Part shown: one piece after another, positions 45,352 to 54,694 of the stretch
How the letters are laid out: each line of letters opens with the position of its first letter
How positions within the stretch are numbered: position 1 is the stretch's first letter
NCBI RefSeq assembly: GCF_900110815.1
Contig: NZ_FOIT01000005.1
Coordinates: 50,256-114,255, forward strand
Direction: 5' to 3'
DNA: 64,000 nt
Source of the DNA: Aliicoccus persicus
GTDB lineage: Bacteria; Bacillota; Bacilli; Staphylococcales; Salinicoccaceae
Notes under the pieces: model-generated
Told to the model about the DNA's origin: nothing
Seen by the model: the letters and a program-made list of their open reading frames with translations, nothing else
Databases searched by the model: none
Program-made: the position numbers and the translations under genes

Positions 45352-46536
45352 ATGAAAAAATGGTTATTAATCGGTGTGTTGCTCCTCGCGGCATGTGCAG
45401 ACGACGGGGTAGATACATCACAAGATATCGTAACAGATGTAGATATACCTGTGTCAGATGGTGAAGAGACGGTCACATCGAGTGTCGGTTTAAATGAATC
45501 ATACTATCAGTCTGTCATTCCATATGAACTATCACCTTCCCGGGGATTGACGAGCACGAATATGGTCTCGACATATAATATAGAATCGTTTGAAGCGGGG
45601 CTGCTCGAGCATAGTAAAGAAGTGTTTAGTGTCGAGGACTATTACTTCAGAGAAGGTCAAGTGTTTACGAGCGACATCGTCCGTGGGTATTTATCGCGTG
45701 CATATTCAGAAGATGAAATTGCAGATATGTCGGATGAAGCGCGCGAATCGAGTGGTGCATTCAGTAATATGGGCTTGAACCCATCGGTACAAGGCGAGAC
45801 GAATGAGGCAGTGATTGCTGAAAACTATCCGAGATATTTATCACATATTCTAGAACAGAATTATATGGTTGAAAATGAAGATGGCGAGTATGAGCTAGAG
45901 GGCATGACAATTGGGCTTGCTTTAAATAGTGAGCATTTGTACCGTAGTGATAACAGCAGTAGCACCCAAGCGATGGCGATTAATGAAAGTGACTCGGTCA
46001 GCTTTGCAGAAGGTGCAATTGAAGAGATTTTAGAACGATTGCGTGCGAATGAGGCATACGAAGATATCGATATATTTTTTGCGGTCTATATCCAGTCCGG
46101 GCGCTATGACATCGTACCAGGGAAGTTTGTGATGACAGCACTTAGCCCAGGTGGAGAATCAGAAATTGAGTCGTTCGAATCAGTAGAAGAAGAGTTTGAG
46201 TTGTTACCAGCAACAGGTGAAACAATCGTGAGTGACGCAATTAATGCAGAGTACCGTAACTTTAACACACGATTGACCGAATACTTCGACAACTTCTCAC
46301 AGACGATAGGTTTAGCACGATTCAAAGACGGTCAGTTTACCGAGTTGAATATCACGATCCCAATCGACTACACGAGCCGCTCCGAAGTAGTTGCGATGGC
46401 ACAGCATGTGAAAGATATTCTTTTGAATAGCTTTGCTGGGATAGAAGTAGAAGTTGTGATTTCGAGTGCGCATGAGACATACGCAGTGATTACGAAAGAT
46501 AGTGACGATAACATTAGTTATTATGTGTTTGATTAG
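45352..46536 (+). CDS. camS: CamS family sex-pheromone-type lipoprotein
   Basis: The 394-aa lipoprotein has a short signal peptide, MKKWLLIGVLLLAAC, with lipidation at C15. The remainder fits the CamS family (KDGQFTELNITIPIDYTSRSEVVAMAQHVKDI at the C-terminus). In S. aureus the CamS signal peptide yields a peptide that mimics an enterococcal conjugation pheromone; here the matching heptapeptide would be GVLLLAA. Function of the mature protein is unknown. GGAG within the end of ligA serves as ribosome-binding site. A terminator follows. Confidence 0.93.
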   Translation: MKKWLLIGVLLLAACADDGVDTSQDIVTDVDIPVSDGEETVTSSVGLNESYYQSVIPYELSPSRGLTSTNMVSTYNIESFEAGLLEHSKEVFSVEDYYFREGQVFTSDIVRGYLSRAYSEDEIADMSDEARESSGAFSNMGLNPSVQGETNEAVIAENYPRYLSHILEQNYMVENEDGEYELEGMTIGLALNSEHLYRSDNSSSTQAMAINESDSVSFAEGAIEEILERLRANEAYEDIDIFFAVYIQSGRYDIVPGKFVMTALSPGGESEIESFESVEEEFELLPATGETIVSDAINAEYRNFNTRLTEYFDNFSQTIGLARFKDGQFTELNITIPIDYTSRSEVVAMAQHVKDILLNSFAGIEVEVVISSAHETYAVITKDSDDNISYYVFD

Positions 46537-46544
46537 ATTTTTTG

Positions 46545-46582
46545 ATCGCCCAACCACAGCATGTGGTTAGGCGATTTTTTGA
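46545..46582 (+). terminator. Terminator after camS
   Basis: ATCGCCCAACCAC / GTGGTTAGGCGAT stem (one mismatch) followed by TTTTTTGATTG. Confidence 0.88.
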
Positions 46583-46595
46583 TTGTTGATGTGGC

Positions 46596-47095
46596 CTGCC
46601 AATTCAGGTTAGAAAAACAGTTTGAATTGGCAGTATTTTGATTTATCTGCCAAATCAGGTCCGAAAAAATCATTCGAATTGGCACATTTTGTTTATTTCT
46701 GCTAATTCAAAGAAATTCAGATATAAAAAGTGGGGTGAATTGGCAGTTGACAATGCTATCGCTAACTCACCTCTGATATTTGATCTGAGTGAGCTTTCTC
46801 GTGCTCACTCAGGGGAAAAAAGTGTTGTGAGTAAGCATGGTTTGGAGTCTCGTGCTCACTCGAGCCAGAAAATCACTGTGAGTGAGCACAGTTCGGTATC
46901 TCGTGCTCACTCAGGGGAAAAAAGTGTTGTGAGTAAGCATGGTTTGGAGTCTTGTGCTCACTCGATCCAGAAAATCACTGCGAGTGAGCACAGTTCGGTA
47001 TCTCGTGCTCACTCGAGCCAGAAAATCACTGTGAGTAAGCACGGCCAAAGTCTAGCGTGCTACTTCGAGCTCAAAAAATTAAGTGAAGTAGCAGC
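46596..47095. repeat. 51-bp-spaced hairpin array, locus 3
   Basis: This is the longest array: about ten units near 46596, 46647, 46699, 46760, 46802, 46852, 46903, 46954, 47005 and 47057. Stem types run GCCAATTC (first three, partly decayed), GCTAACTC (one), GCTCACTC (five) and GCTACTTC (one). Two 102-bp blocks (46802-46902 and 46903-47004) are nearly identical pairs of units, showing recent duplication. It fills the convergent gap between camS and the glutaminyl-cyclase gene. Reading frames across it are artefacts of the period. Confidence 0.9.
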
Positions 47096-47111
47096 TCTTG
47101 ATTCTCAAAAA

Positions 47112-47903
47112 TTACTCAATCTTCACTCGATACAAATACGGATAATTCTTACCAGCCAGATAAAATTCATCATCCTCAATATGTGCAATGCCATTCAAAG
47201 TGTCCATCTGGGCAATCTCGTCATCATCCATGTCAGCGGAGTAAACGATCTCCTCCAAATCATAGACTGCTACAACCTCACCACTAGACACGTCAATCTT
47301 GATTAAGTCGTAACTCAACCATATGTTCGCATATAAAAATCCATCCACGAATTCTAATTCATTAATGTTCTCAAATTCAGTCTCTATTTCATCAACAACT
47401 TCAAATGAATCCATACTTCTCAAAGTAACCGTATTGCTTCCATCACTCAACCAAACACCATCAGCATCCGCATCATATGCGAGTCCCCAACCTTCACCTT
47501 CATACGACACGGTATCAATCACTTCCAATGATTCATTATCACGCAAAAACAATGTTTCTTCTTTCCAAGTGAGTTGCATGACGCCGTCCGGTGTCACAGT
47601 TACCCCTTCACCGAAATAATCAGAATCCAGTCGATCTACCTCTTCAAATGTTCCACTATCAACATCCAAATAACCGATTCTAGAATCTCCATACAACCCA
47701 GTCGATAAAAGTAATCGACCCGCATCATCTATTTCCAGCCCTTGTACAAATAATTCATCTTCAATCGGGTAAGTCTCGATCAACGAAACATCAATATCAA
47801 GCCCGGAATCAGCATTCTCACCTTCATCTGCCGACACAATTACAGATTCAACAGGACCGACAAGAAGTGACACAATGAATATCCAAGATAAATCAATCAT
47901 CAT
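47112..47903 (-). CDS. Glutaminyl-peptide cyclotransferase family protein
   Basis: The 263-aa protein matches the plant/bacterial-type glutamine cyclotransferase family, a five-bladed propeller that turns N-terminal Gln into pyroglutamate. Blocks seen are FVQGLEIDDAGRLLLSTGLYGDS, MQLTWKEE, GEGWGLAYD, LWLSDGS-like VWLSDGSNT, ELEFVDGFLYANIW and LNGIAHIEDDEFYLAGKNYPYLY. An N-terminal hydrophobic segment (residues 4-24) implies export. The start is the ATG at 47903 with GGAG upstream. It begins only 19 bases after the putP terminator stem, leaving no room for a separate promoter between. Confidence 0.87.
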   Translation of the reverse strand: MMIDLSWIFIVSLLVGPVESVIVSADEGENADSGLDIDVSLIETYPIEDELFVQGLEIDDAGRLLLSTGLYGDSRIGYLDVDSGTFEEVDRLDSDYFGEGVTVTPDGVMQLTWKEETLFLRDNESLEVIDTVSYEGEGWGLAYDADADGVWLSDGSNTVTLRSMDSFEVVDEIETEFENINELEFVDGFLYANIWLSYDLIKIDVSSGEVVAVYDLEEIVYSADMDDDEIAQMDTLNGIAHIEDDEFYLAGKNYPYLYRVKIE

Positions 47904-47913
47904 CTTCACTCCA

Positions 47914-47948
47914 AACAAAAAAAGACTAAGGAAATTTTCCTTAGTCTT
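47914..47948 (-). terminator. Terminator of putP
   Basis: A 13-bp perfect stem (AAGACTAAGGAAA / TTTCCTTAGTCTT) is followed on the reverse strand by seven T residues. The ribosome-binding site of the next gene starts right after. Confidence 0.9.
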
Positions 47949-47961
47949 ATCATACAATAAA

Positions 47962-49518
47962 TTACTTATCTTTAACGATTTCAGTTGTACGTACAAATTC
48001 GCGTTTCATATCTTGCGTGATTTCTCGTTGTGTCATTAGTGATACGACGATACCAGCAATTAGTGATAAGAAGAAACCTGGAATCATAGAGTATAGACCT
48101 GTTCCGAATGAATCGAATACGTATGTCCAAAGGATAACTGTTGTTGCCCCTGTAACGATTGCAGCAACGGCACCTGAACGTGTCATCTTCTTCCAGTGTA
48201 ATGCAAGGATTACGAGTGGACCGAATGCTGAACCAAATCCAGCCCATGCTTCTGCAACGAGGTCAAGGATAACTGATTCGTCATCCCAAGCGATAATGAT
48301 TGCAACGATCGCAACTAATACAACGGCAAAACGACCGATTGTTACGTACATTTTATCTAATTGTTCGTCAGTTTTATTTTCTTTCTTCTTCGTAAGATTA
48401 CGAATTGGTCTGAAGAAGTCCTGCACTAATGAACTTGATGCCACGAGTAACTGTGAAGATATAGTACTCATAATCGCCGCTAAAATCGCAGCTAAGAAGA
48501 ATCCACCCACAAATGGGTTAAAGAGTACTTGTGACATTAAGATTAAGATTGTTTCAGGGTCAACAATTTCATTACTTGTTGTGTCTATAAACACAACCCC
48601 TAAAATACCTGTGACAACTGAACCTGAAAGTGCGATGGCCATCCAAGAAATACCGATACGACGTGCAGCAGGTAGTATTTTGTGGCTACGTGCTGACATA
48701 AATCGAACGATGATATGTGGTTGACCGAAATAACCAAAGCCCCAAGCTAAACCACTGACAATCGTTACGAATGTAACGCCTGCAAATAATGATAAGTAGC
48801 TGATTTCATTGATTGAAGCTAGCTCATTTAAGCGAACTAACGGTTCAACATCGTACTCTGTTGTTAATGTAATGATTGCAACAGTTGGCACAATTATCAT
48901 TGCGATAAACATAATCGTACCTTGGAATAAGTCCGTTAAACTAACGGCTAAATAGCCACCAAGGAATGTGTAGAATATAACGATACCTGCTACGACGAAT
49001 AGACCGATGTAGTAGTTGATGTCGAAAGCATTCTCAAATAATTTACCACCAGAAACCATACCCGACGCTGTGTAAACCGCAAAGAATACGATTATAACAA
49101 GTCCACTTACTGTACGGAGAATACTCGTTTGGTCACGGAATCTATTTGCAAAGAATTCGGGAAGTGTAATCGAGTTGTTCGACACTTCAGAATAAACACG
49201 TAAACGTGGTGCAGTAACATGGTAGTTAACGTAAGCACCGATAGTCAAACCGATTGCGATCCATGCTGCTGAAACACCGGCACTGTAAGCTTCACCTGGA
49301 AGTCCCATGAGCATCCAACCAGACATGTCAGAAGCCCCAGCTGATAAAGCAGTTACCCAAGGACCAATGTTTCTGCCTCCGAGCATGTACTCATCAATGT
49401 TTGAGGTTGATTTTTGATATGCATACCAGCCGATATAGATCATGAAACCAAAATATAAAGCAATCATGATCATCTCTTGCCAACCGGCTGTGAATGTAAA
49501 GACGTTTCCTAAAGTCAT
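47962..49518 (-). CDS. putP: Sodium/proline symporter
   Basis: The 518-aa transporter of the SSS family imports proline with Na+. It has thirteen predicted helices and matches PutP closely: [32 protein letters not shown] near residues 43-74, [32 protein letters not shown] and [17 protein letters not shown]. Proline import serves nutrition and osmoprotection, fitting a halotolerant host. I start it at the ATG at 49518; the earlier in-frame ATG at 49536 overlaps the GGAGG ribosome-binding site. Confidence 0.95.
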   Translation of the reverse strand: MTLGNVFTFTAGWQEMIMIALYFGFMIYIGWYAYQKSTSNIDEYMLGGRNIGPWVTALSAGASDMSGWMLMGLPGEAYSAGVSAAWIAIGLTIGAYVNYHVTAPRLRVYSEVSNNSITLPEFFANRFRDQTSILRTVSGLVIIVFFAVYTASGMVSGGKLFENAFDINYYIGLFVVAGIVIFYTFLGGYLAVSLTDLFQGTIMFIAMIIVPTVAIITLTTEYDVEPLVRLNELASINEISYLSLFAGVTFVTIVSGLAWGFGYFGQPHIIVRFMSARSHKILPAARRIGISWMAIALSGSVVTGILGVVFIDTTSNEIVDPETILILMSQVLFNPFVGGFFLAAILAAIMSTISSQLLVASSSLVQDFFRPIRNLTKKKENKTDEQLDKMYVTIGRFAVVLVAIVAIIIAWDDESVILDLVAEAWAGFGSAFGPLVILALHWKKMTRSGAVAAIVTGATTVILWTYVFDSFGTGLYSMIPGFFLSLIAGIVVSLMTQREITQDMKREFVRTTEIVKDK

Positions 49519-49681
49519 GATGTAATTTACCTCCATCGTTTATTTTTGTTCTTTTCTACCGTAACGAACTTTACAGAAACTTGCAAGAGTGTATTTTTAC
49601 ATCGTCGTGTCTCTATTAGATTTTCATTATGTTTTCTGATAAAATTTAAATGTTATGATTTAAATTTAAGGAGAGATGTTT

Positions 49682-49969
49682 ATGTCAGAAATCAACAAAG
49701 ACATCGTTAAACACACCGCAAATTTAGCAAGAATTGAAATTAGCGATGATATTGCAGAAAGTTTCACGAGTGAGCTCGATAAAATAATAAACTACGTCCA
49801 TGTCATGGATGAATTAGACTTAGAAGATGTTGTACCACAATTCCATGCGTTAAATTTAATGAATGTGATGCGCGAAGACATTCCTGAAGCACCGATATCT
49901 CAAGAAGAAGCGTTAAAAAATGCAAAACAAACAGAAAATGGCCAATTCAAAGTGCCACGTATGCTTTAA
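49682..49969 (+). CDS. gatC: Asp-tRNA(Asn)/Glu-tRNA(Gln) amidotransferase subunit C
   Basis: GatC is the small subunit that holds GatA and GatB together in the GatCAB enzyme. The 95-aa protein shows [15 protein letters not shown] at the start and [20 protein letters not shown] near the end, typical of the family. The ATG at 49682 lies 8 nt after AAGGAG; an ATG at 49676 is too close to that site. gatA and gatB follow as an operon. Confidence 0.95.
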   Translation: MSEINKDIVKHTANLARIEISDDIAESFTSELDKIINYVHVMDELDLEDVVPQFHALNLMNVMREDIPEAPISQEEALKNAKQTENGQFKVPRML

Positions 49970-49980
49970 GGAGAACTGAC

Positions 49981-51453
49981 ATGGATATCAATCATTTATC
50001 ATTAGAAACATTAGCAGAAAAAATAAAGTCTAAAGATATAAAACCATCAGAAGTCGTGGAAGCATATCTTGAACGTATTAAAACGATAGATCCGGAGATT
50101 GGCTCATTTTTACTTGTCAATGAAGAAGAAGCACTGAGAAACGCGAGAGAATTAGATGAGCGTCAAGCAGCTGATGATATGGAAGGCGAATTATTCGGTA
50201 TACCGATGGGAATAAAAGACAACATCGTCACAAAAGACGTTGTTACAACAGCCGCGAGTCGTATGCTTGAAGACTTCGTACCGATTTATGATGCGACAGT
50301 TATGGAAAAATTGTATAAGGAAAATCCAGTTCTTCTCGGAAAACTGAACTTAGATGAGTTTGCAATGGGTGGATCGAACGAAAACTCTTACTTCAAAGAA
50401 GTTAAAAACCCATGGAATACGAAAAAGGTGCCAGGTGGTTCATCGGGTGGCTCTGCAGCAGCAGTTGCAGCTGGATTCGTACCATTTGCGCTCGGTAGTG
50501 ATACAGGCGGTTCAATTCGACAGCCTGCTTCATATTGTGGGATTGTTGGAATGAAACCCACTTATGGACGAGTATCACGCTATGGCTTGATCGCTTTTGC
50601 CTCAAGTTTAGATTGCATTGGTCCGATGACACGCAATGTCAGAGATAATGCAAAGATTTTAGAAATTATAGCGGGCTCAAACTTAAAAGATTCAACGACG
50701 ATGCCTGATGTTTCTAGTGACTTTTTATCTACAATCGATAGAGACATCAAGGGCATGAAAATTGCGATTCCAAAAGAATTCGTCGATGGTGCAACGGATG
50801 AGGTGAAATCTTCGATTCTAAAAGCGAAAGAAGTATATGAATCGTTAGGTGCAGTCGTTGAAGAAGTTTCACTTAAGAAAACGAAATATATCGTCAGTGC
50901 ATACTTCATCATCTCTTCAAGTGAGGCGAGTGCAAACTTAGCACGCTTCGATGGTATTCGTTACGGTTATCAAGCAGAAGGTGTCGATAACTTAGAAGAC
51001 TTGTATCGTAAAACACGTTCTGAAGGATTTGGTTCTGAAGTGAAACGTCGTATTTTACTCGGAACATTCGTTTTAAGTGCGGGACACTTTGATGCACATT
51101 ACTTACGCGCACAAAAATTAAGAACGATCATTACACAAGATATGAATGAAGTTTTATCTGAATATGATTTAATCATGGGGCCGACAACTCCGTCTGTTGC
51201 TTATGATTTAGGTAGTAAACTCGACAATCCGTTAGACATGTATTTAGATGATGTATTAACGGCGTCTTCGAACTTAACTGGAATGCCTGCAATTTCAATT
51301 CCGGCTGGTTTAAATAAAGAAGGTATGCCGATTGGATTACAGTTGATTGGTAAGCACTTCGATGAAGCAACAATTTATAATGCAGCGTATCAGTTTGAGA
51401 AAAAAGTTAACTTACATGAAGCACTTAAAGCATTAAGTTTGGAGGGGAAATAA
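49981..51453 (+). CDS. gatA: Asp-tRNA(Asn)/Glu-tRNA(Gln) amidotransferase subunit A
   Basis: The 490-aa amidase subunit releases ammonia from glutamine for transamidation. The Ser-cis-Ser-Lys triad is present at K79 (GIKDNI), S154 (GGSSGGS) and S178 ([12 protein letters not shown]), the positions known in the S. aureus enzyme. AAGGAG precedes the ATG. The stop is directly followed by the gatB start codon. Confidence 0.97.
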   Translation: MDINHLSLETLAEKIKSKDIKPSEVVEAYLERIKTIDPEIGSFLLVNEEEALRNARELDERQAADDMEGELFGIPMGIKDNIVTKDVVTTAASRMLEDFVPIYDATVMEKLYKENPVLLGKLNLDEFAMGGSNENSYFKEVKNPWNTKKVPGGSSGGSAAAVAAGFVPFALGSDTGGSIRQPASYCGIVGMKPTYGRVSRYGLIAFASSLDCIGPMTRNVRDNAKILEIIAGSNLKDSTTMPDVSSDFLSTIDRDIKGMKIAIPKEFVDGATDEVKSSILKAKEVYESLGAVVEEVSLKKTKYIVSAYFIISSSEASANLARFDGIRYGYQAEGVDNLEDLYRKTRSEGFGSEVKRRILLGTFVLSAGHFDAHYLRAQKLRTIITQDMNEVLSEYDLIMGPTTPSVAYDLGSKLDNPLDMYLDDVLTASSNLTGMPAISIPAGLNKEGMPIGLQLIGKHFDEATIYNAAYQFEKKVNLHEALKALSLEGK

Positions 51454-52884
51454 ATGCACTTTGAATCTGTGATTGGGCTTGAAGTCCACGTTGAATTAAA
51501 AACAAAATCCAAAATGTATAGTAGTGCACCTAATGAATTCGGTGCAGCACCTAACTCCAACTTAAATGCAGTCGACCTCGGTTATCCAGGAACATTACCT
51601 GTTGTAAACCGTGAAGCGGTGGAGTTTGGAATGCGTGCAGCGATGGCGTTGAACATGGAAATTGCGGATGTTACATCATTTGACCGTAAAAACTATTACT
51701 ATCCAGATAATCCAAAAGCGTATCAGATTACTCAAGATCGGGAACCGATTGGACGTAATGGATGGCTTGAAATAGAAATAAATGGTGAGAAAAAACGCAT
51801 CGGTATTACGCGTTTACACTTGGAAGAAGATGCAGGTAAATCATCTCACTATAGCGACCACTCATTGGTAGATTTAAATCGCCAAGGCACACCGCTTGTA
51901 GAGATTGTTTCAGAGCCAGATATCAGATCATCAGAAGAGGCGTATCTTTATCTAGAAAAGTTAAAATCGATCATTCAGTATACGGGCGTATCTGATGTGA
52001 AGATGGAAGAAGGGTCGTTGCGTTGTGATGCGAACTTATCACTGAGACCCGTCGGTCGTGCAGCATTTGGTACAAAAACGGAGATTAAAAACTTGAACTC
52101 GTTTAACTTTGTGCGAAAAGGATTAGACTATGAAGCGCTTAGACAAGAAAAAGTATATCTTTCAGGCGGAAAAGTTCAACAAGAAACACGTCGCTATGAT
52201 GAAAAGACGGGTGAAACAATATTGATGCGTGTAAAAGAAGGTTCGGATGATTATCGTTATTTCCCTGAGCCTGATTTAGTCGCAATTCATATTGGTGAGT
52301 CATGGAAAGAAGCAATTCGTAAATCCTTACCAGTACTGCCGGATGAATTGTATGAACGATATATTAATGCGTATCAGTTACCGGTAGCAGATGCACGCCA
52401 GATCACTTTAAATAAAGAACAGGCAGATTTCTTAAATGAAATGGTAGAAACACATCAGACAGATGCGAAGTTATCAGCAAACTGGCTGATGGGTGAAGTG
52501 ACAGGTACGCTTAGAAAAGAACGTAAAGAACTTGGAGAGACTGGTTTAACGCCGAAGAATTTAGGTGAAATGATTCAGCTCATTGAAGATGGTACCATTT
52601 CGAGTAAGCAGGCGAAAAAAGTGTTCATGAAGTTGTTCAAAGCGGGTGGAGAAGCACGTCAAGTTGTGAAGGATTTAGGGTTAGAGCAGCTTTCTGATCC
52701 GAAGCTATTGCTGGAGATTGTTACTCGAATCTTAGATAACAACGCACAGTCGATTGAAGACTATAAAAATGGTAAAGACCGTGCAGTCGGATTCTTGGTC
52801 GGCCAAATCATGAAAGAAACGAAAGGCCAAGCGAATCCAAAGATGGTAAATGAGATTTTGCTAGAAGAGATTAATAAGAGATAA
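51454..52884 (+). CDS. gatB: Asp-tRNA(Asn)/Glu-tRNA(Gln) amidotransferase subunit B
   Basis: The 476-aa subunit binds misacylated Glu-tRNA(Gln) or Asp-tRNA(Asn), phosphorylates it and transfers the amide. [36 protein letters not shown] and [20 protein letters not shown] are the conserved N-terminal kinase-domain blocks; a YqeY-like tail domain ends the protein. GGAGGGG in the end of gatA is the ribosome-binding site. A terminator follows. Confidence 0.97.
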   Translation: MHFESVIGLEVHVELKTKSKMYSSAPNEFGAAPNSNLNAVDLGYPGTLPVVNREAVEFGMRAAMALNMEIADVTSFDRKNYYYPDNPKAYQITQDREPIGRNGWLEIEINGEKKRIGITRLHLEEDAGKSSHYSDHSLVDLNRQGTPLVEIVSEPDIRSSEEAYLYLEKLKSIIQYTGVSDVKMEEGSLRCDANLSLRPVGRAAFGTKTEIKNLNSFNFVRKGLDYEALRQEKVYLSGGKVQQETRRYDEKTGETILMRVKEGSDDYRYFPEPDLVAIHIGESWKEAIRKSLPVLPDELYERYINAYQLPVADARQITLNKEQADFLNEMVETHQTDAKLSANWLMGEVTGTLRKERKELGETGLTPKNLGEMIQLIEDGTISSKQAKKVFMKLFKAGGEARQVVKDLGLEQLSDPKLLLEIVTRILDNNAQSIEDYKNGKDRAVGFLVGQIMKETKGQANPKMVNEILLEEINKR

Positions 52885-52893
52885 ATGATCTGA

Positions 52894-52921
52894 AGCCGCG
52901 GCATGTTGCGTGGCTTTTTTT
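52894..52921 (+). terminator. Terminator of gatCAB
   Basis: AGCCGCG / CGTGGCT stem (one wobble pair) followed by a T run. Confidence 0.85.
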
Positions 52922-52929
52922 GTGGGAGA

Positions 52930-53285
52930 AAATGAGTGCGTATGGATTTGCGTTCCAATGAGCGTTGCTCACAGACACGCAGATGGATTTGCGTTCCAAT
53001 GAGACTTGCTCATAGACACGCAGATTGATTTGCGTTTCAATGAAACTTGTTCACAGACACGCAGATTGTTTTGCGTTCCAATGAAACTCGCTCACTGACA
53101 CGCAGATTGATTTACGTACCAATGAGAGTCGCTCACAGACACGCAGATTGTTTTGCGTTCCAATGAAACTTGCTCACAGACACGCAGATTGAGTTGCGTT
53201 CCAATGAGACTCGCTCACAGACACGCAGATTGATTTGCGTTGCAATGAAACTTGCTCACAGACACGCAGATTGATTTAAGGTGTG
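52930..53285. repeat. 41-bp tandem repeat array, eight units
   Basis: Full units begin at 52964, 53005, 53046, 53087, 53128, 53169, 53210 and 53251, exactly 41 bp apart, with a partial copy from about 52935. The consensus is the same as at 31.6 kb and at the left window edge. The array fills the convergent gap between gatB and the acidic protein gene. Confidence 0.93.
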
Positions 53286-53337
53286 CTGAGTCCTACTTCT
53301 ACTGTTCTCACCTAATTCACCCACAAACTCCACACAA

Positions 53338-53367
53338 AAAAATCCCCATCACAAACGCAACGGGGAC
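53338..53367 (-). terminator. Terminator of the acidic membrane protein gene
   Basis: TCCCC / GGGGA arms with a 14-nt loop are followed on the reverse strand by ATTTTTTTG. Confidence 0.7.
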
Positions 53368-53380
53368 TAAATTAAATCTC

Positions 53381-54217
53381 TTATTCAGCTAATGTTTCAT
53401 AGAATGTATCCGCGACGTTATCCAAAGTCGCTTCGTTCAGCTGGTTCTCAAACAATCCTTCAGCTGTGTCGTTTAAATGGATATAGTTAAAGTCATTATC
53501 CGTGAAATACTCGTAATCATCTTCAAGTGCTTCCGACAGATTTTCATTTTCATAAATATCCGGGTCACCGATCAAGTACACGATAAACTCCTGGTTCACC
53601 AAGTCCTGATACACTTGCTCGATATTCCCGAGTGTACGGTTGTGTAAAATCTGAATATCAAAATCTGTTACTTGCATCGCATTAAACATGACGACATCGA
53701 ATGAATTATCAACAAATATGCTCGATAAGTTGAGTGAACTTGCTTCTAATGATTCACTTTCAAAATTGATGTTTTCATCATCAAACGCCTCGTTCAATCG
53801 CTCTATCAAAGCATCAGCATTAAAGTAAGGCGGGAGTTGTAAACTGATGTTTAATGTTTCACCGTTATCTACCTTTTCCTGATAAAGGGCATTCAACTCT
53901 TCATTTTGGAACGTTGTATTATATTCAACTTCTTCTTCAGATTCTTCTTCGTTCTCTGATTCTTCTTCAGATTCTTCCTCGTTCTCAGACTCATCATCTG
54001 ATAGTTCTTCGTCAGGATCTGCTTCTTCGACGTCTTCTTCTGGCTCTTCTTCTAGCTCTTCATCAACTGCTTCTTCGTCTGTCTCAGTGTCCTCTACAGA
54101 TTCTGAATCTTGATCTATTTCTGCTTGTTGTAGTGCTGTATCTGGTGTGAAGAAAAAGTTAAAGTATAGACCAATCAATAAAAAGGCAACCAGTACAAAA
54201 AATATAATTTGTTTCAT
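53381..54217 (-). CDS. Membrane-anchored protein with Glu-rich stalk
   Basis: I do not recognise the family with confidence. The 278-aa protein has one N-terminal helix (about residues 3-22), then about 70 residues made almost only of Glu, Asp and Ser (35-105), with the repeat SENEEESEEE. A folded domain of about 170 residues follows. The predicted form is an anchored extracytoplasmic domain on a long negatively charged stalk. The C-terminal part (YIHLNDTAEGLF) recalls staphylococcal SGNH-hydrolase-like proteins, but no GDS nucleophile motif is visible. The ATG at 54217 has AGGAG 11 bases upstream; one in frame at 54244 is less likely. Confidence 0.7.
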   Translation of the reverse strand: MKQIIFFVLVAFLLIGLYFNFFFTPDTALQQAEIDQDSESVEDTETDEEAVDEELEEEPEEDVEEADPDEELSDDESENEEESEEESENEEESEEEVEYNTTFQNEELNALYQEKVDNGETLNISLQLPPYFNADALIERLNEAFDDENINFESESLEASSLNLSSIFVDNSFDVVMFNAMQVTDFDIQILHNRTLGNIEQVYQDLVNQEFIVYLIGDPDIYENENLSEALEDDYEYFTDNDFNYIHLNDTAEGLFENQLNEATLDNVADTFYETLAE

Positions 54218-54254
54218 GGGTGAAAGTACTCCTAACATGGGCAAAATAATTCGC

Positions 54255-54283
54255 TTGATAATATGATTTAATGATATTATACA
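54255..54283 (+). promoter_or_regulatory. Promoter of the 119-aa protein / dgkB operon
   Basis: TTGATA (54255-54260), a 17-bp spacer and TATACA (54278-54283) predict a start near 54290, about 33 bases before the ATG at 54323. Confidence 0.75.
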
Positions 54284-54322
54284 TGAAACGGATTGTGTAT
54301 AAAAGAAAAGCTAGGTGATTAC

Positions 54323-54682
54323 ATGACAGCGACTAACCGTGATGATTTAAAACAGCATAGGCATGTATATTTAAGTACGTCCTTGGACTTAATTGAACAC
54401 TTTGGTAATGAAATTATTGAGATTCATCATCTTCCTGATTTTAAAGCATATAAAGTCACGGATAAGGCTGATGTGCACAGCGTTGTAATTATTAAGGAGA
54501 ACATTGTATTTCAAACGTTATATGAATCTTTATCCAATAAATATAAAAACTTAGAATTGAGAATAGAAGATCCTAAAAAGATGGTCATTCGCTTTTTGGA
54601 ATGCTCATTTACAGTAGAATTGCTTTTAATCGGGCATTCTGATTTTCATGAAAATATTAGAGATGTACATCTCAGTGACTGA
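54323..54682 (+). CDS. Protein of unknown function (119 aa)
   Basis: No family recognised. The 119-aa soluble protein begins MTATNRDDLKQHRHVYL and contains LIEHFGNEIIEIHHLPDFKAYKV and a C-terminal alpha/beta-looking half; it lacks a signal peptide or membrane helix. AGGTGA precedes the ATG. It is the first gene downstream of a good promoter and lies 12 bp before dgkB, so the two share a transcript. Confidence 0.7.
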   Translation: MTATNRDDLKQHRHVYLSTSLDLIEHFGNEIIEIHHLPDFKAYKVTDKADVHSVVIIKENIVFQTLYESLSNKYKNLELRIEDPKKMVIRFLECSFTVELLLIGHSDFHENIRDVHLSD

Positions 54683-54694
54683 TAGGAGACATAT

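Noticed and set aside
46638-47306. A long open frame on the forward strand across the hairpin array (222 codons, repeated SRAHSSQKITVSEH-type units)
   Set aside because: The 51-bp period equals 17 codons, so any open frame persists through the array and yields a repetitive pseudo-protein. It has no ribosome-binding site and overlaps the reverse-strand glutaminyl-cyclase gene.
48017-48724. 235-codon forward frame opposite putP
   Set aside because: Antisense to a conserved transporter; the composition is that expected from the complement of hydrophobic codons.
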